Below, in pieces: positions 1-47,483 of a DNA stretch of 64,000 bases. The first letter of the stretch is position 1. Every line of letters begins with the position of its first letter. Made by a program: the position numbers and the translations under genes. The DNA is from Mugil cephalus (Eukaryota; Chordata; Actinopteri; Mugiliformes; Mugilidae). The stretch is from contig NC_061776.1 in assembly GCF_022458985.1 (NCBI RefSeq), forward strand, positions 7,566,379-7,630,378, written 5' to 3'. The notes beneath the pieces were generated by a model. That model did not search any database. It saw only the letters and a program-made list of their open reading frames with translations, and was not told where the DNA came from.

Positions 1-35576
<35,576 letters not shown>

Positions 35577-35976
35577 CATTCAGGAAATGTCAGTTTCAAT
35601 TATGTGTCGCCCGCGCGCGCGCGCGCGTCTACGCACGCGTGCGTTTTTGTTGGTGCTCGTGAGGTTAAATCTGCGTGTGAGCGCGTGTGATTGTGTGTCT
35701 GTCAGTTGTAATATTGCACGGATCAGTTCACAAATCTGATTATCCTAAAAAATACCGCTGAAAATAGGCTTTTGATTGTGCTTTGAGGTTTTTTTTCTTT
35801 TCTTTTCTTTTTCATTTGATCAGAAAACATTTCCAGTAGAACAATAGGACTGTATACCTCTGTGCCTTACATGAACTGTTACCAAACGTGATGTACTGTG
35901 GCCTGGCCGGCTACAAAGGAATACCAAATGTTGTTCATTGTGTGAAATTCACAAAAATAAAATGTATTCCTAAGTT
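35577..35976 (+). other. atp1a2 3' untranslated region
   Basis: The span from the stop codon to about 15 nt past an AATAAA. It starts with an alternating (CG)n stretch (35611-35627) and TG-rich sequence. The cleavage site is inferred. Confidence 0.7.
35956..35961 (+). terminator. AATAAA polyadenylation signal of atp1a2
   Basis: Canonical hexamer 380 nt after the stop codon, followed by a GT-rich stretch (gttgtgtggttgctctttgc) typical of a downstream element. Confidence 0.75.
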
Positions 35977-36074
35977 ATTATTCACTGGTTGTGTGGTTGC
36001 TCTTTGCTGTTATTGCTCATTAATCCTGTTCAGTTGAAAGGTTTTGACTTACAACCTTTCACCTTGTAGAGGTG

Positions 36075-36600
36075 GCTCAGATCATTGATTGTTTATACTA
36101 TGGACAAACCCATCGTGACGTCACCTATTGGATTCTGAACCATGAAAATGAAGCCCAAAGTGGGCGGAGCCCGCGGTCGCCATGTTGGATTAGCTTTACT
36201 CCACCCACATTTAGATACACCAAATATGGACATAGGGGTCGTGTTGGCCATTTAGACCCGCCCACTCAACTCTCCGCTACCTGTTAGCTCAGGCTACCAC
36301 CTGTCACTCAAAGCGGGAACGCCCTTAATTATGCAGAATTTTGAACATTAATAAAAAAAAACAAAAACAAATAAGTTAGAAGAAAAATGCCCAAAAAATA
36401 ATTTCATGTACCAGGCTGTAAACATTTTTAATAATGCTGTAAAGTTAGACTTTTTAACATGGGGGTCTATGGGAATTTGCTCCCTTCTGGAGGCTCAAGT
36501 GGCCACTCGATGATCTGCAGTTTCTTGCATTTCCGCATTTCCTTCATGGCTCAGACCCGGCGGTTGCCGCCTGGTTCAGACCTATAAGTACTTGAGTCTA
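36075..36600 (+). repeat. Unclassified fish interspersed repeat, copy 2
   Basis: It reads actatggacaaacccatcgt, tggattctgaaccatgaaaa, cgccatgttggattagcttt and tggctcagacccggcggttg. The complements occur in reverse order at 12650-13263. Together they give an inverted pair 23 kb apart. Confidence 0.7.
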
Positions 36601-36689
36601 CGTCTGAATCACAAACCGGACTGGTCGGCTAACACAGACTCAGCGGCTCAGTATAGAAAAAAAGGTCAATGGAGGCTACGGTTGTTTTA

Positions 36690-36965
36690 ACATTTGACAG
36701 CAGCTGAAGCACGCGTTCTACCAGACTGCCGTTGCCAGCGTCCTCTCCTGTGCTGTTGTGTGCTGGGGAGGCAGCGCTAAGAAGAAGGGAACCTCACAGC
36801 TGGACACACTGATAAAGAAGTCTGGCTCTGTGGTAAGGGGGCAGAGCTGGAGTCCCTGACATCACTGCCAGAGGCAAGGACCTTGAACAAAATCCAAACC
36901 ATTACGAGCAATGTCCACCACCCTCTACACAACACCATAGTCAGAAAAAAAGACGCTGGTTCAGA
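36690..36965 (+). pseudogene. LINE ORF2 C-terminal remnant
   Basis: The plus strand reads AFYQTAVASVLSCAVVCWGG followed by SAKKKGTSQLDTLIKKSGSV. This matches the segment after the reverse-transcriptase core in fish non-LTR retrotransposons. Frames break after about 36,830. Confidence 0.7.
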
Positions 36966-36984
36966 GACTGTCTGCTGCCTACAG

Positions 36985-37175
36985 GGTATCACCCCGGTCA
37001 GGTCTCCAGTCTATCGCAGGGCTAACACAAAGAGACAGACAACCATTCATACTCACGCCCACAACCAATTTAGAATCATAAATGAACCTAACGAGCATGT
37101 CTTTGGATGGTGGGAGGAAGCTGGAGCACCAGGGACAACATGCAAACTCCACACAGAAAGACCAAGTTGTTAATT
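36985..37175 (+). repeat. Common fish repeat fragment
   Basis: It contains ccagtctatcgcagggctaa, catgtctttggatggtggga and catgcaaactccacacagaa, phrases of a widespread teleost repeat. A piece of the same repeat lies near 17640. Confidence 0.55.
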
Positions 37176-39250
37176 TAAATTGGTGATACACATTCAACAT
37201 GTTTAATGTTAGCTTGATTCAGTCATGCTAGCACCCTCATAATTACCAGCTAAAAGTAAAAAATAACTGTAGAATAATCTCTCAAAAATTATTCACATAT
37301 TCACACACATATATTTATGTCTGCTGCCTTCATGGGAACGGCGCTGCTAGGCAACTGTTGCCATCTAGAAGCCACGTAGGCTAGCGGTTCAGCAGGCTAA
37401 CGAGTGGGTGAGTAATGCTGCTGGTTGTGTGTTTAGTGACTCTGTTGTGTTATTAGCAGCCTCTCTTATGTAGGATTCATGAGTTGTGTTGTGTGTATGA
37501 GGGTGTAACCTGGTCATTAGCTTGCTAAACTGTTAGCCTCTGTGGTTTCTTGATTGCATTTTGTCATTTTTGCGTACACTACATCCAAGCTTGTAGTTTC
37601 CATTCATAGTCAACATTAATGAAGGATCCGCACGATGAAAAGGTGAGGCAGTATGAATGTCACCCTTTTCTTCGGCATTGCTGTAAACACGGTAAACTTG
37701 ACCCTGTTTGAAGGCTGCAGCCTGTTTACCATATATTAATTATATTTGATTAAATCATTTAATTAAATGTAACGCATTCATAATAAAGAACGTACCACCG
37801 GTTTACATTGTTGTCAGATTCGTAAATTGTTGTGTATCAACTGGTCAGGTTCTGTACAGTCAAAGGCAACGTCAACGTTATTCCTAAAAGTTAATTAGAA
37901 TGTGTTCGACTCTCATAAAACAAACCTAAACCGTGTCTATTTCGAGGTCTACATGCTCACTTCTTAAACTTTACATTAATATAAGAACAGGCAGCTGGGA
38001 ACAGAGTCTGGGGCTGCTTCTGGGCATTATTAACCTTAGCAGCAATTTCCTCTCTGTCTCTGCGTGTAAGTAGATGCCTGTTTCCGAGGAGTGTGTGGCT
38101 GCCTTCCAATACTATTAAATACCTGTTCCATGCATTTACTTTATCTGGCAGTGGACATGGGTGCTGCTGTATTTTTGTCTTGGTTTTTTTTTTCTGCTTT
38201 CCTGTCACATTGACCATTTTATTGTTGCACGTCAGGTAAGATTATTATTATTTTACTAAACTACATTTGAGTAGGTTTGAATTTATTTCCCTTTGGATCT
38301 TGAGGTTTGTTGTTTTGTCTTGTCTTTTCTGGGGGACCTTTAAACTTGGCCTGATGTCAAGCCGACTTGCCCGCCTCGCAAATTTTCAGCGGCGGAAAGC
38401 TGATCTGGAACTGTTCTGCTAGGAGCTGATTATTCTCCAGAAAAGATTTGCCGTTTTGGTGGTTTTTATGTGGTGAAGGAAGAGCCATAAAAGCGACGTA
38501 TCCACCTCATCATCCAAACGCACTGCAGTTAAACAACAAAATACCTCTGACTGGTTGGAGAAGTATCCATTTATATGCATGTTTTTTTTTTTTTTTGTCT
38601 CTATCAGTTTAAACAGTTAAAGAAATTCAAATAATGTATCATCATATAGGAATTAAATCTGACCATGCAGCCTGAGGCAGTGCATATTATGCTATAACAC
38701 TTAAAGTTTGTGGTTTAATGTCTTTCTTCCTTTTTGTCAATGCACCTTTTTGTTTATCTATCTGTCTAAACCAAAATTGGGTTAACATCGATTGGCATCT
38801 TTTATCATGAATTAATCTGCCTTCCCCCTCCATCAAATGACAAATCATATTGGAAAATAATAATTAGTATTTGGGTTGTCTGAGCGAACAAAAATCACAT
38901 TAAACATCCTTAAATCTTTACAGCTGAGATGAAAAATTATGCAAATAATTATCTGTCATGAAAATATTTGTAGATTTGTTCTCCTTTTGTTTTCAGCTCT
39001 TTACTGGACTATTGCAAATATAGTCCGGTAATATATCTATATACAAACCTATACCTATGCTGACTTACTAATTTCCCCCCAAACTTCTACATTTATGCGT
39101 TTTTTTAGTTAAATCAATCTATAACAAAAAAAGGAAACAAAGTTAGTTAATTTCTTTTTCCGTATTTGCATACACATTATTGTGTTAAAATATAATCAAG
39201 AAGGACAAAATCCCTAACTCGAGTTTTCAGGGGTTTTTTTGGTCTCCGCT
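37176..39250. other. Intergenic region between atp1a2 and sdhc
   Basis: AT-rich, no confirmed gene. A minus-strand frame of 86 codons (37957-38217) is discussed as a finding. A T run lies at 38583-38596. Confidence 0.6.
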
Positions 39251-39312
39251 GTTGTTTGACCTTAAAACACCCCTCAAGGTTCTAGACTTCCCTTCGGCTC
39301 AACAACATCCGC

Positions 39313-39327
39313 CTACGTCACTTCCGC
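39313..39327. promoter_or_regulatory. CRE-like plus ETS (GABP/NRF-2-like) site of sdhc
   Basis: CTACGTCA (39313-39320, complement TGACGTAG) overlaps CACTTCCGC (39319-39327, complement GCGGAAGTG) 17 nt before the start codon. ETS sites of this kind at the start site are typical of TATA-less promoters of nuclear genes for respiratory-chain subunits. The role is inferred. Confidence 0.6.
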
Positions 39328-39343
39328 TCACTGCCTGCCAAAC

Positions 39344-39360
39344 ATGGCGCTGCTCTTAAG
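39344..39360 (+). CDS. sdhc: sdhc exon 1
   Basis: 17 coding nt, MALLL plus two bases of Arg. The start is the first ATG after the ETS site, in context aaacATGG. Donor gtcagt. Too short to appear as a reading frame; fixed by frame and by similarity to the MAALLLRH start of mammals. Confidence 0.88.
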
Positions 39361-42300
39361 GTCAGTACGTCTGCGCCACATAACTTTTACCTTTCTGGAA
39401 ACCTTTTGTGTGGTTCTATAGTCAATTACAATATAACATTACAAGGGGGGCACAAAACAGCCGAGTGTGACTTCTAAAGCTCGTTCATTATCCTTGTTTA
39501 TCGCAAACGGGATGCTAGCAGCTAGCGGGCTAATGCTAATGCTAGGTGCACTCGGTGGAAACTGGTGGAGAGTGAACTTTGACTCTTAAGGCTTATTAGC
39601 AACGGGTACAAACGCTGACACTGCGGTATATTGCATATTAAATACGTTTTTGTCGCTGTTCATTCGTGCGTTTTAAACCGTGGGATTTATCAGCTTCAAC
39701 GTCGGGCTTTGCTACACGAGCTAAGTAGAGAAGTAGAAAGTCTTATGAATTTTAGGCTGTTACACATGAACACAGGACCTGTTGTGCAAATCAAACCGTT
39801 TTCATAGAGGGCTGCGATTATTTTATCATCTCCTCGGTCGGATTGAGCGTGGTTTGCCTGTGTGTGTTGTAGCTGGAGCTCTCTGCTTTAATCAGTATTG
39901 CAAGATTTGTGAATAAATAAAAACGTCCCCGTCTGTACTGACCTTTAGAAATTGTGTTGTCAGAAGCGTAATTCTGTTTAAATGAATGAATTTATTGATT
40001 ACAAGTCCCAGCGTTCTTCTTCATGTCCTCTCCCAGGGTGCACATTCATTCATTTATCTCTTTTTGTTTGTCCTATAGCTGGTACAGTTACTTCTTCATA
40101 ATTGTTGTTGCATAATTTGTTACCTTTAATGTCTGTTCATCAACTTTCACTTCTCAAAAACTGTCCATGTGTACAATATACTGTATGTTTGTATTTCCAG
40201 TACTTCACGACAGGCACTGATAGCAACTTAAAGGGGATTTTATAGTATTACGGGACCTAGACACAGTGACCTACTCACAGAGATGAGTCATTTATACTTG
40301 TGCGCTCGCTCTGTAACAACGCCACTCAAATGCTGGACGGTGCTGTGTCTTTTTTTTTGCCAGTCTGGCTAATTTTTGTTTCTACTTCCTGCATCACTTT
40401 CAACAATGGCAACTGAAACTTTCACCTAAATTTTGGCCAAATTCTGCCAAATTTTCACTGAAAATGAGTCATACAAATGTCTAGATCTCCAAACCTCCTC
40501 AGTTGATCTCACCAATAATGTATCGATCCAAAACAATACGATGCAAAAAATTGCGGAGATGGAGATGTGGAAATACGCAACAACCAAGCGGACCAATCAC
40601 AGCTTTTGCACTCTGCGTCCCCTCAGTGTGTAGTTGCACTTCTGGGGTGACGGGGCTCTGCGTAGGGTCTGTCTTGGTGTTTTCAGTGCAGAAGCGTGGG
40701 CGGCGGGTAACCCTAATCCTTCTTTCTTTCCTTTAGGACGTTGGCCCGTCAGGGTGTCTGTCTCTCCAAACCAGAGTACAGTGTCCTCTTCAGACAGTGA
40801 GTTCTCTTTGTGTGTTACCATAAATATATGGCTAATACATACTGAAACAATCCTGCAATCCTTTACTCATTACATGCATTTTCTCTCCCCTTCAGTGCTG
40901 CTCCAATGGGGACCACAGCGAAGGAGGAGATGAACAAGTTTTGGAACAAAAATGCCAGACTAAACCGACCCATGTCTCCCCACATCACCATCTACAAGTA
41001 TGTACCTCCAGTGTTTCACTCCCTTGTGTTACTGAGAATATAGCTAGAGATGACTCGGATATTGAAGTAAAATCATTTGAATGTTTTGTAATTTCACCTT
41101 CGCATTGTCAAATGCACAAAATCTACTGCGGCACATTACCCGAGCAGAAAATGATATTACTGTTAATGTCAGTTTTCCCGAATCTGCAGGCTTTTCATTC
41201 TTTTAATGCTAATAAAACAGCAGGACAAGCCGCCATTACCAGAGATTTAGTGCAGCACCTTGATGTGCTGTCAGGCACTTATTAGAATCCTAAAATCTGC
41301 TGCAAAGAAAAACTTTTATTATTCAGAATGTGTCTTGTAATTTCTAGGCTTCATTCTCTGCTTCGGGTTTTCAGCTCAGTTTTTTTTGGATCAATTTGAT
41401 GGCGTAGGGCACTTATTCTCTGACAGCGTCATTTACTTTCATTATATACTGTACTGTGCAAAAGTTTTAGGCTGATATGAATAAATGCTGTAAACTAAGA
41501 ATGCTTTCAAAAATCGAACTGTTAATAGTTTATTTTCATCAATTAACAAAGTGCAGTGACTGGGCAGAACAGAAATCTAAATCAAATCCAGGGGGTGCAC
41601 AATAATTATCGGCCCAATATCAGGAAATTATGACATCATTCTGATAAGTCCGATATCATGACTTATCAGCCCGATAACATATAATATGTATTTTTGTCAG
41701 CACTGCGAGTGTGAGTCATGGTTTTAATCAGGCACTCCCTCTCCTACATGAGACCTGCACAGCCTGCAGTCAATGCTGCATTCAAGTGGCGTCAGTATAA
41801 TCGGAAAAAACGTTCTGATTGAAAAAAAAAATGCATTACTCCCCCATGTCGGAAAATAACTCGTCAACTCTTACCGCTTTCACATCGAAAATGCATTTTC
41901 AGACCTGGGTCGACTTGCCTTTGGTGTTCTTTCACATCGCGGGTCAGACCTCCCGCTGTGAGAGCTGCGTGCCTTTTTCTTCCTCCCTCATAGTGATCGC
42001 GTACATTGCAGATAACGTTGCAGTTTGTTGATGACCTGAAGAATGGAGCGGTCAAACCCCCCGCTCTTTCTAAAGGCTGCTGATATTAAAATAAATCGCT
42101 GTGTCCTGCACAGAGCCCGATATCTGCCACCAAATCTCCTCTTCTCCTCGGATGCAGAGCGCTGCCATGATCGTTAAAAAAGTGTGGGAGGTCGCAGTAA
42201 AAGCTGGATATAAACACTGTCGCCGTTCTCCTGTGCACTTCCATTAATGATTGTGTAACAACATATTTGATTTGTTTGATGGAAAAAAAGGAACAAAAAT

Positions 42301-45300
42301 CTCTGCCCTTCAGAAATCGTCTTAATGGGAGTAGACCAAAACTTGTTTTTGAGCTGAAGCTTCCACAATGATACAGTCTGTCACATCGTCAAGTCAGAAT
42401 GTAACAGGCAGATAACTCACATCCTTCTGTCTCATCATGAAATCCCAGACACACTCCATGATGTTGAGATCAGGACTCTGTGGGGACCCTGCCATCACAT
42501 CCAGGACTTCTTGTTGTTCTTTACTCTGAAGATAGTTCTTAATGACCATGGCTGTATGTTTGGGGTCTATAAATTATACAAAATAAATTTGGGGCCTATC
42601 ATCCTCCTCCCTGATGGTATTGATGATGGATAAGTATCTCAGCATTGACCATTAACCAAATCCCCAACTCCATTTGCAGAAATGCAGCCCCAAACTAGCA
42701 AGGAGCCTCCACCATGCTTCACTGTTGCCTGCAGACACTCATTATTGTAGCTCTCTCCAGCCTTTCGTTGAACAAACTACCTTCTGCTACAGCCAAATAT
42801 TTACAACTCATCAGTCCAGAGCACCTGCTGCCTTATTTCTGATCCCAGTTCTTATATTTTGGTACATAGTTGAGTCTCTTGGCCTTGTTTCCCTGTCAGA
42901 GGGATAGATTTTTGGTTGCAACTCTTCCATGAAGACCACTTCTGGCCACACTTTTCCAGCCAGTCGATGAGTGTAGCTGGGTCCCACTGGTTTCTGAGCT
43001 GATGGCTCTGCTGGACATCTTCTGATTACGAAGGGGAAATAAGCTTGATGTGGTTTCCTTGGCCGAACACTGGGTCTATGATCCTACTAAAGGGTTGATG
43101 CTGGTTTGAAGGCAAAGGGTAGTAACAGCGAATATTGATGCGAGTTAGATTTTTCTTTTGTTTCCTCACTTTGCATTTCGTAAATTGATAAAAATAAACA
43201 ATCATTACAACGAGCATTCTTAGTTTACAGCATTTTCTGCCTAAAATGATATGTATTAAATATTTAAAAAAACTCTTCCCTTGAACCTGAAAAATTAAAC
43301 TTTTCAGTGATAATCATCAGTTTTTATAGTTAGAGCTTGTGGTTTGGACAAGGTTTCATCCATTTATATTTGCCGTTATGATAAATTGGTTGCTTGCTAT
43401 TCGTGTTTCAGATGGTCCGTCCCCATGATGATGTCCATCACACACAGAGGAACAGGAGTGGGGCTCAGTGGAGGTAACTCGCCATCCAACATTCAAATTA
43501 AAGCTATTTACTTTCGCTGATAAAATATTATCATTATTATTCAACATAGACAAAAGAATACTTCTTGATGCATGCATGAGCCTTTTCTAATATTAAAGGA
43601 AATTACTGTCAGCTTGTGATTGACCCTGAAAATCTCTTCAGGGCATTTTAGTCCATCACTATTGATTGCTGCTAAGAGCATTTACTGGAATTACAAAACA
43701 TGCCGCGCTCAATACAATTCAACCTGTGCATGCGGAAACAAAGCCAAACACTGGATGCCTCTCAGCCCAAAGTGTTGAATTTGTGTCACTTTGACATCCA
43801 TTCATCAGTACAGTCGACCTTAATGGAGCGTGCACATTGGAAGCTCCAGCTCCAGCTTTGTTCACAGGTTAATGAGTTCAGTCGGGGTCAGTACCTTCTA
43901 CTGCCATTTTAATGCAACAGTCACTCACACACTGTGTTTACGGGGACGCAAGCGTTGTACGAATGATCAGGGGGTCGGGACAGTCTGATCTGATCAGAAA
44001 TAATCTTTGGTTTGGTTGAGTTTGGAAATATTAGCCCCTAATAGCCATGAAGATATTGGATGTGATGGTTTTTATCTGGTTGAACACGACCGGTTTCCAG
44101 GAGGGACACAAACACGGAGGAAGTAAAACAAGCAATTCAAACAAGTGTTGTTTTATCTATTTATTTGGGGTGGTGCAAGGAAAAAAAAGGTACGTGAAGC
44201 AGCTGTGGGCGGAGCTGTTGAAAACATGGGTCCATCATTGTCATCTTCATCACTTTCATCTATTGAACGGATTCAGTGTTAAAAATGACGCCGTCTCCTT
44301 CTTCTTCTGTTATATTTCCAAATGATTCAACTGTGCTCCACAGCACAAAACCCCTTTATCAATGCATTCGTTCTTGATAGGAGTCAAGATACATTATATA
44401 TATAATATATTATATATACACACAACCTCTCATTGAATTGAATGAGAAGGTGTGTCCAAACTTTTGATTTGTTCACTCTCTCTCTATATGTGTGTGTGTG
44501 TGTTTTTCATAGTGAATCTATCCAACCATTAAATCAAATGTGTACATTTAAAGGTTTTAAATGATTTATTTTCGCATAAACTGCGGTCGTTTATTTCCCT
44601 TCTTTATCGCTGCCTCTCGCCCAGGTCGTCACTGTAAATGAGAAACAGTTCTCAGTTGACTCACCTGTTTAAATAAAAGGTTTAAAGTATTCGCCTTTTT
44701 TTTTTTTTTTTTCCCATCTTGAGCTTTAGCGTTTACAGTGATTTACATCTGCCGTACGCTTCTCCGAGGGAATGCCATTAAATCCGCAAACCATTAGGCT
44801 TTTTATTTTATTTTATTTTTTTTTTCCTTTTTCTTTCCATCAGCGGCTTAAAGCGAAACCTTTGTGTTCGGCGCGTTGTATCAGGCAGCTATTGTTTGGC
44901 CTTCGTTTAATTCAGTCAGCGGGGGGAGACGTGTATTTACATAACCGAGGCGTTCGGACGTTTAAAGCGACGGGGCCGGCAGAGTCTGTGTCTGTTCCGT
45001 GACTCATGAAGAGTAATCAAGCAAAGACGAATGCTCGTAGCATGGTGGGGGTTTGCTTCTCACTTACTACTGTCTCTGTGAAAAAAAGCTGCGCATGCAC
45101 AAACGTTCACATGCAGGCCTCTTAAAGAGTATTTCATCTCAATGCTTGTGTCTGTGTCCAGCTATCTCAGCCTTCGCGGTGGCGGCGCTGGTATTACCGG
45201 GGAACTACCCGTACTACCTGGACTTGATAAACTCGCTGTCCTTCGGCCCCTTTCTCATTGGCCTGGCCAAGTTCGGCCTGGCCTTCCCCGTGTCGTACCA

Positions 45301-45728
45301 CACCTACAACGGCGTCCGCCACTTGGTAAGACTTAACTTGATTTGTGCTTTGTTTAGCGAGTGTTTATATGTATTTTTTTTTTTTTTTTTCCACCCCTCT
45401 AATTTGATTTGTGTCGTGCATCTGCTGCTCAGCTTAAGCTTTTTTTACAAGGAGATAGTTCTCAGTTTTCTGTTATCCTCATGTTTAATCATTTTACCAT
45501 AATAGCAAATAGATTACTTTTTCCAGCGTTCATCGAGTCCCAATGCTTCTTAACCTAAATTTTCTTCTCTCTCCTCTCTTTTATTTATTTATTTATTTGT
45601 TTGTTTTTCCTGTCTGTTATCAGTACTGGGATATCGGAAAAGGCTTCAGAATTCCAGAGGTCTACCGCACCGGCTACACGGTTATCGGTCTGTCCGTCAT
45701 CACCTCCATAGCCCTCGCTTTGCTCTGA
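39344..45728 (+). CDS. sdhc: Succinate dehydrogenase cytochrome b560 subunit, mitochondrial
   Basis: Large membrane-anchor subunit of respiratory complex II, in the mitochondrial inner membrane; with SDHD it binds heme b and ubiquinone. Six exons total 510 nt, giving exactly 169 residues, the length of human SDHC. Seen: a short Arg-containing targeting leader (MALLLRTLARQG), the conserved [28 protein letters not shown], then MSITHRGTG holding the presumed quinone-site Ser68 and Arg72, three hydrophobic helices (about 80-100, 107-128, 148-168) and [10 protein letters not shown] with the heme-ligand His127. All junctions are GT-AG and keep frame. The organisation matches the six-exon mammalian gene. 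No oddities in the coding sequence. Introns 3 and 4 contain transposon debris or simple repeats. Confidence 0.96.
39361..40736 (+). other. sdhc intron 1
   Basis: 1,376 bp, phase 2, acceptor ttctttcctttag. It contains a tandem (GCTAAT)-like stretch near 39528-39545. No repeat family recognised. Confidence 0.75.
40737..40796 (+). CDS. sdhc: sdhc exon 2
   Basis: 60 nt: (R)[19 protein letters not shown] plus two bases of His. Remainder of the targeting leader. Donor gtgagt; the following intron is only 99 bp. Confidence 0.9.
40896..40997 (+). CDS. sdhc: sdhc exon 3
   Basis: 102 nt: (H)[33 protein letters not shown]. This is the start of the mature, strongly conserved region. Donor gtatgt. Confidence 0.95.
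41455..43250 (-). mobile_element. Tc1-like transposon, degenerate, with nested insert
   Basis: The inverted ends share AAATGCTGTAAACTAAGAAT (left 41484 on; right as its complement around 43210-43235) and TTTTAGGC. The minus strand still shows transposase text, for example a [14 protein letters not shown] stretch near 42650-42700, a Tc1 hallmark before the second catalytic Asp. Frameshifts and stops inactivate it. Confidence 0.8.
41594..42290. mobile_element. Insert within the Tc1-like transposon (hAT-like?)
   Basis: It starts ggtgcacaataattatcggc and includes cgatatcatgacttatcagc. It has no similarity to the Tc1 body on either side. Ends uncertain. Class not determined. Confidence 0.45.
43412..43473 (+). 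CDS. sdhc: sdhc exon 4
   Basis: 62 nt: (K)[20 protein letters not shown] plus one base of Ala. Holds the quinone-site Ser and Arg of SxxHRGTG. Donor gtaact. Confidence 0.95.
43474..45161 (+). other. sdhc intron 4
   Basis: 1,688 bp, phase 1. It contains an (AT)-rich palindromic stretch at 44395-44420 and a T run at 44697-44712. No gene or named repeat. Confidence 0.75.
45162..45325 (+). CDS. sdhc: sdhc exon 5
   Basis: 164 nt: (A)[54 protein letters not shown]. Contains helices 1-2 and heme-ligand His127. Donor gtaaga. Confidence 0.96.
45326..45623 (+). other. sdhc intron 5
   Basis: 298 bp, phase 0. T runs at 45374-45390 and tandem (TTTA) near 45582-45598. Nothing else. Confidence 0.85.
45624..45728 (+). 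CDS. sdhc: sdhc exon 6
   Basis: 105 nt: [34 protein letters not shown], then TGA (45726-45728). Last transmembrane helix. Confidence 0.96.
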   Translation, partial: YWDIGKGFRIPEVYRTGYTVIGLSVITSIALALL

Positions 45729-45872
45729 GCGCCGGATCAGAAGCGACGGGCAGGAAGGAAAAAAAAAAGAGCGGAGGGGAGTTGAAGGGAACGAGGGCCG
45801 GATGCACCCTTGGAGCTTTGTGTATATGTTCTGTTCTGGCCGACTGCAGGCCCTGTGTTCATCAAACCATTA

Positions 45873-45878
45873 AATAAA
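45873..45878 (+). terminator. AATAAA polyadenylation signal of sdhc
   Basis: Canonical hexamer 145 nt after the stop codon, giving a 3' UTR of about 160-170 nt. Cleavage site inferred. Confidence 0.75.
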
Positions 45879-45899
45879 TTATATTACGGTGTACACAGA

Positions 45900-47480
45900 A
45901 ACCATGTTATGATTTTTTTATTTTTGTATTTTGGTCCCTGGGAACTAATTATGCTCTGTGGAGCTTTTTGGGGGTCATCAAATGCAGCAAAGGGTGCAAA
46001 GTGCATGCAAATGCGACCCAGTTTATTTCACACTTGTTCCTGGTGTGAACAACAACCCGGCAGCCAAAATTAGACGTGTCCTACATGCTATGTCCTTATA
46101 TAATTTGTCTAATCGTGTTGTGACGTCGCCTTCATTAGTCACTTCTCTGTGCCAGTCCAAACACCGTGCCTGTCTCGTTATTATAGTGTGTCTGTCTGTG
46201 TGTGTGTGTGTGTGGAGCTGCTGTTGACTGTAGGCTGTCATTCATATTTTACCTTCTCCTGGCCGCGGCTGCTCAGATGCATTTTTAACATCCAGAAAGA
46301 GTGTGGCTGAAATGCGGAGAGGCGGCCCGGTGGTGGAAGCTCCGTGTGTGTGTGAACAGGATCCTCACCGGCAGCTTGCCTCAGGCCCTCGCCTCCCACT
46401 GAGCTGCGCGGGAACAACACGCTGCACCTGAACAGCTTTTTTTGTCCCGCAGTGTGAATTAAACCCAGTCGTGGCGCCGGTGTCAGATCCAATTCCGTTT
46501 CATGTCGGGGCGCGGGGGAACGCACTGAAACGAGCCGCCGGTTTGAAAGCCGTGTCCGTTCGGATCGGCCAAACTCGAGCTGAGAGGAGCGACGCGAGCG
46601 TTTTTTTAGTCCAGTTAGCTCCGACTAAATCGGTTTTGTGAGTTTGTCGCCGGTGGCTCGGAGGGAAGGAGCCTGTCGTCTTGCCTTATTAGTTTGCTTT
46701 GATGTATTTTTTTTAAACACAAATATGATCAGATGTCGCCACGGAGGAGCAAACCGTTTGCACAATTACTGCCAGTGTCGGTAGGACTCAAAGAGTTAAT
46801 TTGATCGTTTGGATTCTGTTACGTTCCCCTCAGACTCGTATAAGCTCTGTTACTAAACAAACATCTCTATATTTAACCGTTGCCAGCTCAAAGTGATTGT
46901 CGCTGAAGCATTAAGGCTTGCAGAATGGCTCTCCGTACACAGGTTTTGGTCTGATTGCAGTAAATTTGGCATCTCGTTGATTCCCTATAGTCTAATCCTA
47001 CATGCACATTTCCACCTGAGCTAGTGAGCCATTGAGCTACAATTTTCTATTGTGATGGACAGGAAAATTGCTCAGGCTCTGCAGAATTTAAGACTGGATT
47101 TAACTCTATAGTCTGTTCCAAACAAGCCCTTATGCCACATTTTACACTTGCTTTTTTGAGACTTTTTGAGGTAATACTGCACCTGTTCACGCCGTTTATT
47201 CCCTGCTATGTTATGATCGTGTTCCTTCAAGGCTCAAAGGTGGTTCATCTTTTATTTTTCTCCTTTAATATCACGACGTATGGCCGGATTAAAGGTGGAT
47301 GTAGAGCAGGGGTTCAATGAGGCATCCGGTGACGGATGATTACGCGGCGGCAGCACCCCCTACCGGGCGGCAAGGTACCGTCCGCGGCGCTGCGGTCCTG
47401 ATGCTGAGGGATGTTGAGGATGCTGCACAGGGAAGGGCGGGGGGGAGTATAAACCCGGTTTTGATCGAAAAAAATGTGCC
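45900..47480. other. Intergenic region sdhc to tRNA
   Basis: No coding signal or named repeat. A (TG)n stretch lies at 46197-46214. The part at 46,250-46,650 is GC-rich and complex. A TATA-like gagtataaacc sits about 35 nt before the tRNA. Confidence 0.6.
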
Positions 47481-47483
47481 TCA

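Larger units (their letters stand above)
40998..43411 (+). other. sdhc intron 3
   Basis: 2,414 bp, phase 2, largely occupied by a Tc1-like transposon with an insert (41455-43250). Confidence 0.8.

Noticed and set aside
36072..36287. 71-codon frame downstream of the pump gene
   Set aside because: Lies inside the dispersed repeat whose other copy (12.65-13.26 kb) has no corresponding frame.
37341..37360. GGCAACTGTTGCC palindrome as an RFX X-box
   Set aside because: The half-sites are in the wrong order (X-box is GTTGCC...GGCAAC), so it is not a good RFX site.
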